Assembly: GCA_019119815.1 (NCBI GenBank)
Contig: DWWH01000033.1
Coordinates: forward strand, 33,157 to 97,156
DNA from: Candidatus Eisenbergiella intestinipullorum
GTDB taxonomy: Bacteria; Bacillota; Clostridia; Lachnospirales; Lachnospiraceae
Reading direction: 5' to 3'
Length of the DNA stretch: 64,000 nucleotides
Shown here: piece by piece, positions 62,776-64,000 of the stretch
Layout: every line of letters begins with the position of its first letter
How positions within the stretch are numbered: the first letter of the stretch is position 1
The notes under the pieces: model-generated
The model's database searches: none
What the model was told of the DNA's origin: nothing
What the model saw: only the letters and a program-made list of their open reading frames with translations
Position numbers and translations under genes: made by a program

Positions 62776-63109
62776 TTTCTAATTCCCCCTTTGATAAAAT
62801 TTAGGGAACGCCACGCCCATTTCCTTGACCTGTCCAAAGACAACTATACTCGGCGCGGCGCTCCCACGCAGACGAGAGGGCGGCCCGGAGGGACAGGCAG
62901 CCAGCCTGTCCACTGCCGGATCGTGGCCGTGGGATAGCCCGGCCCACTTGCGGCGCTGGTGTTGTTCGCTCATTTTCTTTTAGGAAAGGTCACCGCGCAC
63001 CCGCCGCCTGGCTCCCCGGATTGCGCTCGGGGCCGCCCTTGTTCATCTGCGGAGAAAAGAAAACCTCCTCTCATAAACCGAGACATTTTTAGATGATATT
63101 CGGACTGGT

Positions 63110-63532
63110 TCAGCGAGATTTTTTTAAGTATTTTTTCATGTTCTCCAAACCACGCTCCACAGCCCGCCGCACCGCGCTTTCGTGAACGCCTTCCGCTTCG
63201 GCCACTTCAGAATAGGTCTTGCCAAGAATGACACAGGCATCCACACGGCGGCCCTGGGCTTCGGGCAGAGAGTTAAGCGCGTTCCACAGACGGATAAAGA
63301 GTTCCATGCGTTCCAAGAGTTCCTGGGGTGTGGGCTCATGCAGGCAAGCCGAGTATTCGATCCCGTCATCACAGTCCAAAGAATACTGCGCCTTGTGTCG
63401 GGAGAGCCGCCGCTGATAAGCCATCTCGTGGCGGGTATCGGCCAGAAACACTTCGGCCACCTCGTCAGAAACCTCGATAAACTGATCTCGTGTGTACCAA
63501 TAATAAAAATCTTTCAGATTGATTGTAGCCAT
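63110..63532 (-). CDS. Sigma-70-like DNA-binding protein of the element
   Basis: 140 residues from ATG 63532 (GGAGG upstream). The N-terminal half (DFYYWYTRDQFIEVSDEVAEVFLADTRHEMAYQRRLSRHKAQYSLD) is typical of element-borne sigma-like regulators, and the C-terminal half is a region-4-type helix-turn-helix (LPEAQGRRVDACVILGKTYSEVAEAEGVHESAVRRAVERGLENMKKYL). Comparable genes in Tn916-like elements regulate transfer or excision. Longer upstream frames run through the repeat and lack ribosome sites. Confidence 0.88.
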   Translation of the reverse strand: MATINLKDFYYWYTRDQFIEVSDEVAEVFLADTRHEMAYQRRLSRHKAQYSLDCDDGIEYSACLHEPTPQELLERMELFIRLWNALNSLPEAQGRRVDACVILGKTYSEVAEAEGVHESAVRRAVERGLENMKKYLKKSR

Positions 63533-63617
63533 AATAAACCTCCGTTTCGGTGTTGGGTGAATAAGTGACCGAAACGGGGCTCGGCGGGGAACGGCACCCT
63601 GGGGAGCCACTCTGTAC

Positions 63618-63639
63618 CTCGGGACACTTTGTCTCGAAG
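63618..63639. repeat. Element-specific motif, copy 3
   Basis: CGGGACACTTTGTCTCGAAG (63620-63639, preceded by CT), identical to copy 1 over 22 bases. It lies 86 bases upstream of the sigma-like gene. Confidence 0.8.
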
Positions 63640-63649
63640 TACGGATAAC

Positions 63650-63685
63650 AAAAAACGCCTGCGCGACACAAAGCCACGCAAGCGC
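63650..63685 (-). terminator. Hairpin terminator upstream of the sigma-like gene
   Basis: Minus-strand CGCTTGCGTGGC pairs imperfectly with GTCGCGCAGGCG around TTTG, then T6. It would stop transcripts entering from the right. Confidence 0.65.
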
Positions 63686-63794
63686 ATGAAATGATAAATC
63701 CATTTATGTACTGCCAAATTGCACATCTACCGCCGGACTGATCCTGCTGGGCGGGTGGGCTTTTTTTGACAGGTTAGGGGGATGGAAAGGGAAA

Positions 63795-63833
63795 AAGGAC
63801 ACGGCGATACCTCCTGGACACCGCCGTATCCTT
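63795..63833 (-). terminator. Second hairpin terminator
   Basis: AAGGACACGGCG (63795-63806) pairs with CGCCGTATCCTT (63822-63833) with one mismatch, followed on the minus strand by T5. It probably ends a gene lying beyond the window. Confidence 0.65.
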
Positions 63834-63880
63834 AAAAAAGGGCGACTTTAACACACCCCCCGCAATCTTATTTTTTGAAA

Positions 63881-63924
63881 GAAAACGGCGGCTTGAAATT
63901 TGCTATTTCAAAACCGCCGTTTTC
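63881..63924. repeat. Long inverted repeat near the window end
   Basis: GAAAACGGCGG-TTGAAAT and ATTTCAA-CCGCCGTTTTC form a ~18-bp stem with a short loop and one small bulge. No T run follows on either strand, so a simple terminator is unlikely. No gene was seen in 63640-64000. Confidence 0.6.
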
Positions 63925-64000
63925 GGCCCCAATATCGCCGTTTCTACAACGGTTTCATTGTGACGATCCCTATTTCTCTATTCCCACTTAAAGCACTTGA

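Larger units (their letters stand above)
60384..64000. mobile_element. Integrative element, recombinase end (continues beyond the window)
   Basis: From the recombinase gene to the window edge the genes are of the integrative/conjugative type: large serine recombinase next to the junction, small accessory proteins and a sigma-like protein. The intergenic DNA is rich in hairpins and carries a repeated 20-bp motif not found elsewhere in the window. No conjugation gene is visible yet, so ICE versus mobilisable element is open. Confidence 0.8.

Noticed and set aside
62779..62973. 64-codon GC-rich minus-strand ORF in the element
   Set aside because: No ribosome site, proline/arginine-rich composition as in out-of-frame GC-rich DNA, and no recognised family; it could still be a short element gene.

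Overview
The window looks like a chromosomal segment of an anaerobic, spore-forming, high-GC Firmicute, most likely Lachnospiraceae. The reasons are a stand-alone Spo0A-type DNA-binding protein, a DUF3794/LysM spore-type protein, a V-type (not F-type) ATPase operon with a DUF2764 subunit, Rrf2/MetNIQ/CysK, many gut-type glycoside hydrolases, strong AGGAGG-type ribosome sites, and an integrated element with a large serine recombinase. No rRNA, tRNA or CRISPR array was seen.

Layout. 1-3.5 kb (+): the tail of a CotH-like protein, an MBOAT O-acyltransferase and its SGNH-like partner, probably a surface-polymer acylation module, closed by a strong terminator. 3.7-7.8 kb (-): GH3 glycosidase, DedA protein, VOC protein and cytidylate-kinase-like protein. 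8.0-11.4 kb: a secreted propeller-like protein (+), then EamA transporter, tyrosine phosphatase and the Spo0A-C protein (-). 11.4-14.6 kb: a dispersed repeat, a UGM-like flavoprotein and a DinB-like protein (+), and a HipB-like regulator (-). 14.6-22.1 kb (-): a compact E-DUF2764-A-B-D-I-K ATPase operon preceded by a 45-codon leader ORF.

22.3-43.8 kb is almost entirely on the minus strand: radical SAM/SPASM protein, DUF6044 membrane protein, Rrf2 regulator, MetQ-MetI-MetN and CysK (sulfur amino acid uptake and synthesis), GH20, a DUF1934 protein, MurI, a small membrane protein, a GntR regulator, IspE, the DUF3794/LysM protein, PyrD-PyrK-PyrC, a Septu-like ATPase plus HNH pair (probable anti-phage system), and an AGE epimerase. 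44-48.4 kb (-): PrcB-like lipoprotein, GH36 alpha-galactosidase, GDPD and a methyltransferase. 48.4-49.4 kb is regulatory: an XRE repressor with direct repeats in front of it, and a probable Hol_Tox-type type I toxin with a candidate antisense RNA. 49.4-51 kb: MATE transporter.

51-60.4 kb: an AraC regulator converges on a long minus-strand catabolic operon: sugar ABC binding protein, two permeases, Gfo/Idh/MocA dehydrogenase, old-yellow-enzyme-type reductase, SDR and a large FAD protein. The transporter is broken twice. One permease has lost about 45 codons and its frame, and the binding protein is cut at its 5' end by an integrative element. 60.4-64 kb is the recombinase end of that element: large serine recombinase, small accessory proteins, a sigma-like regulator, several hairpin terminators, and three copies of a 20-bp motif sharing half-sites with a palindrome in the recombinase promoter.
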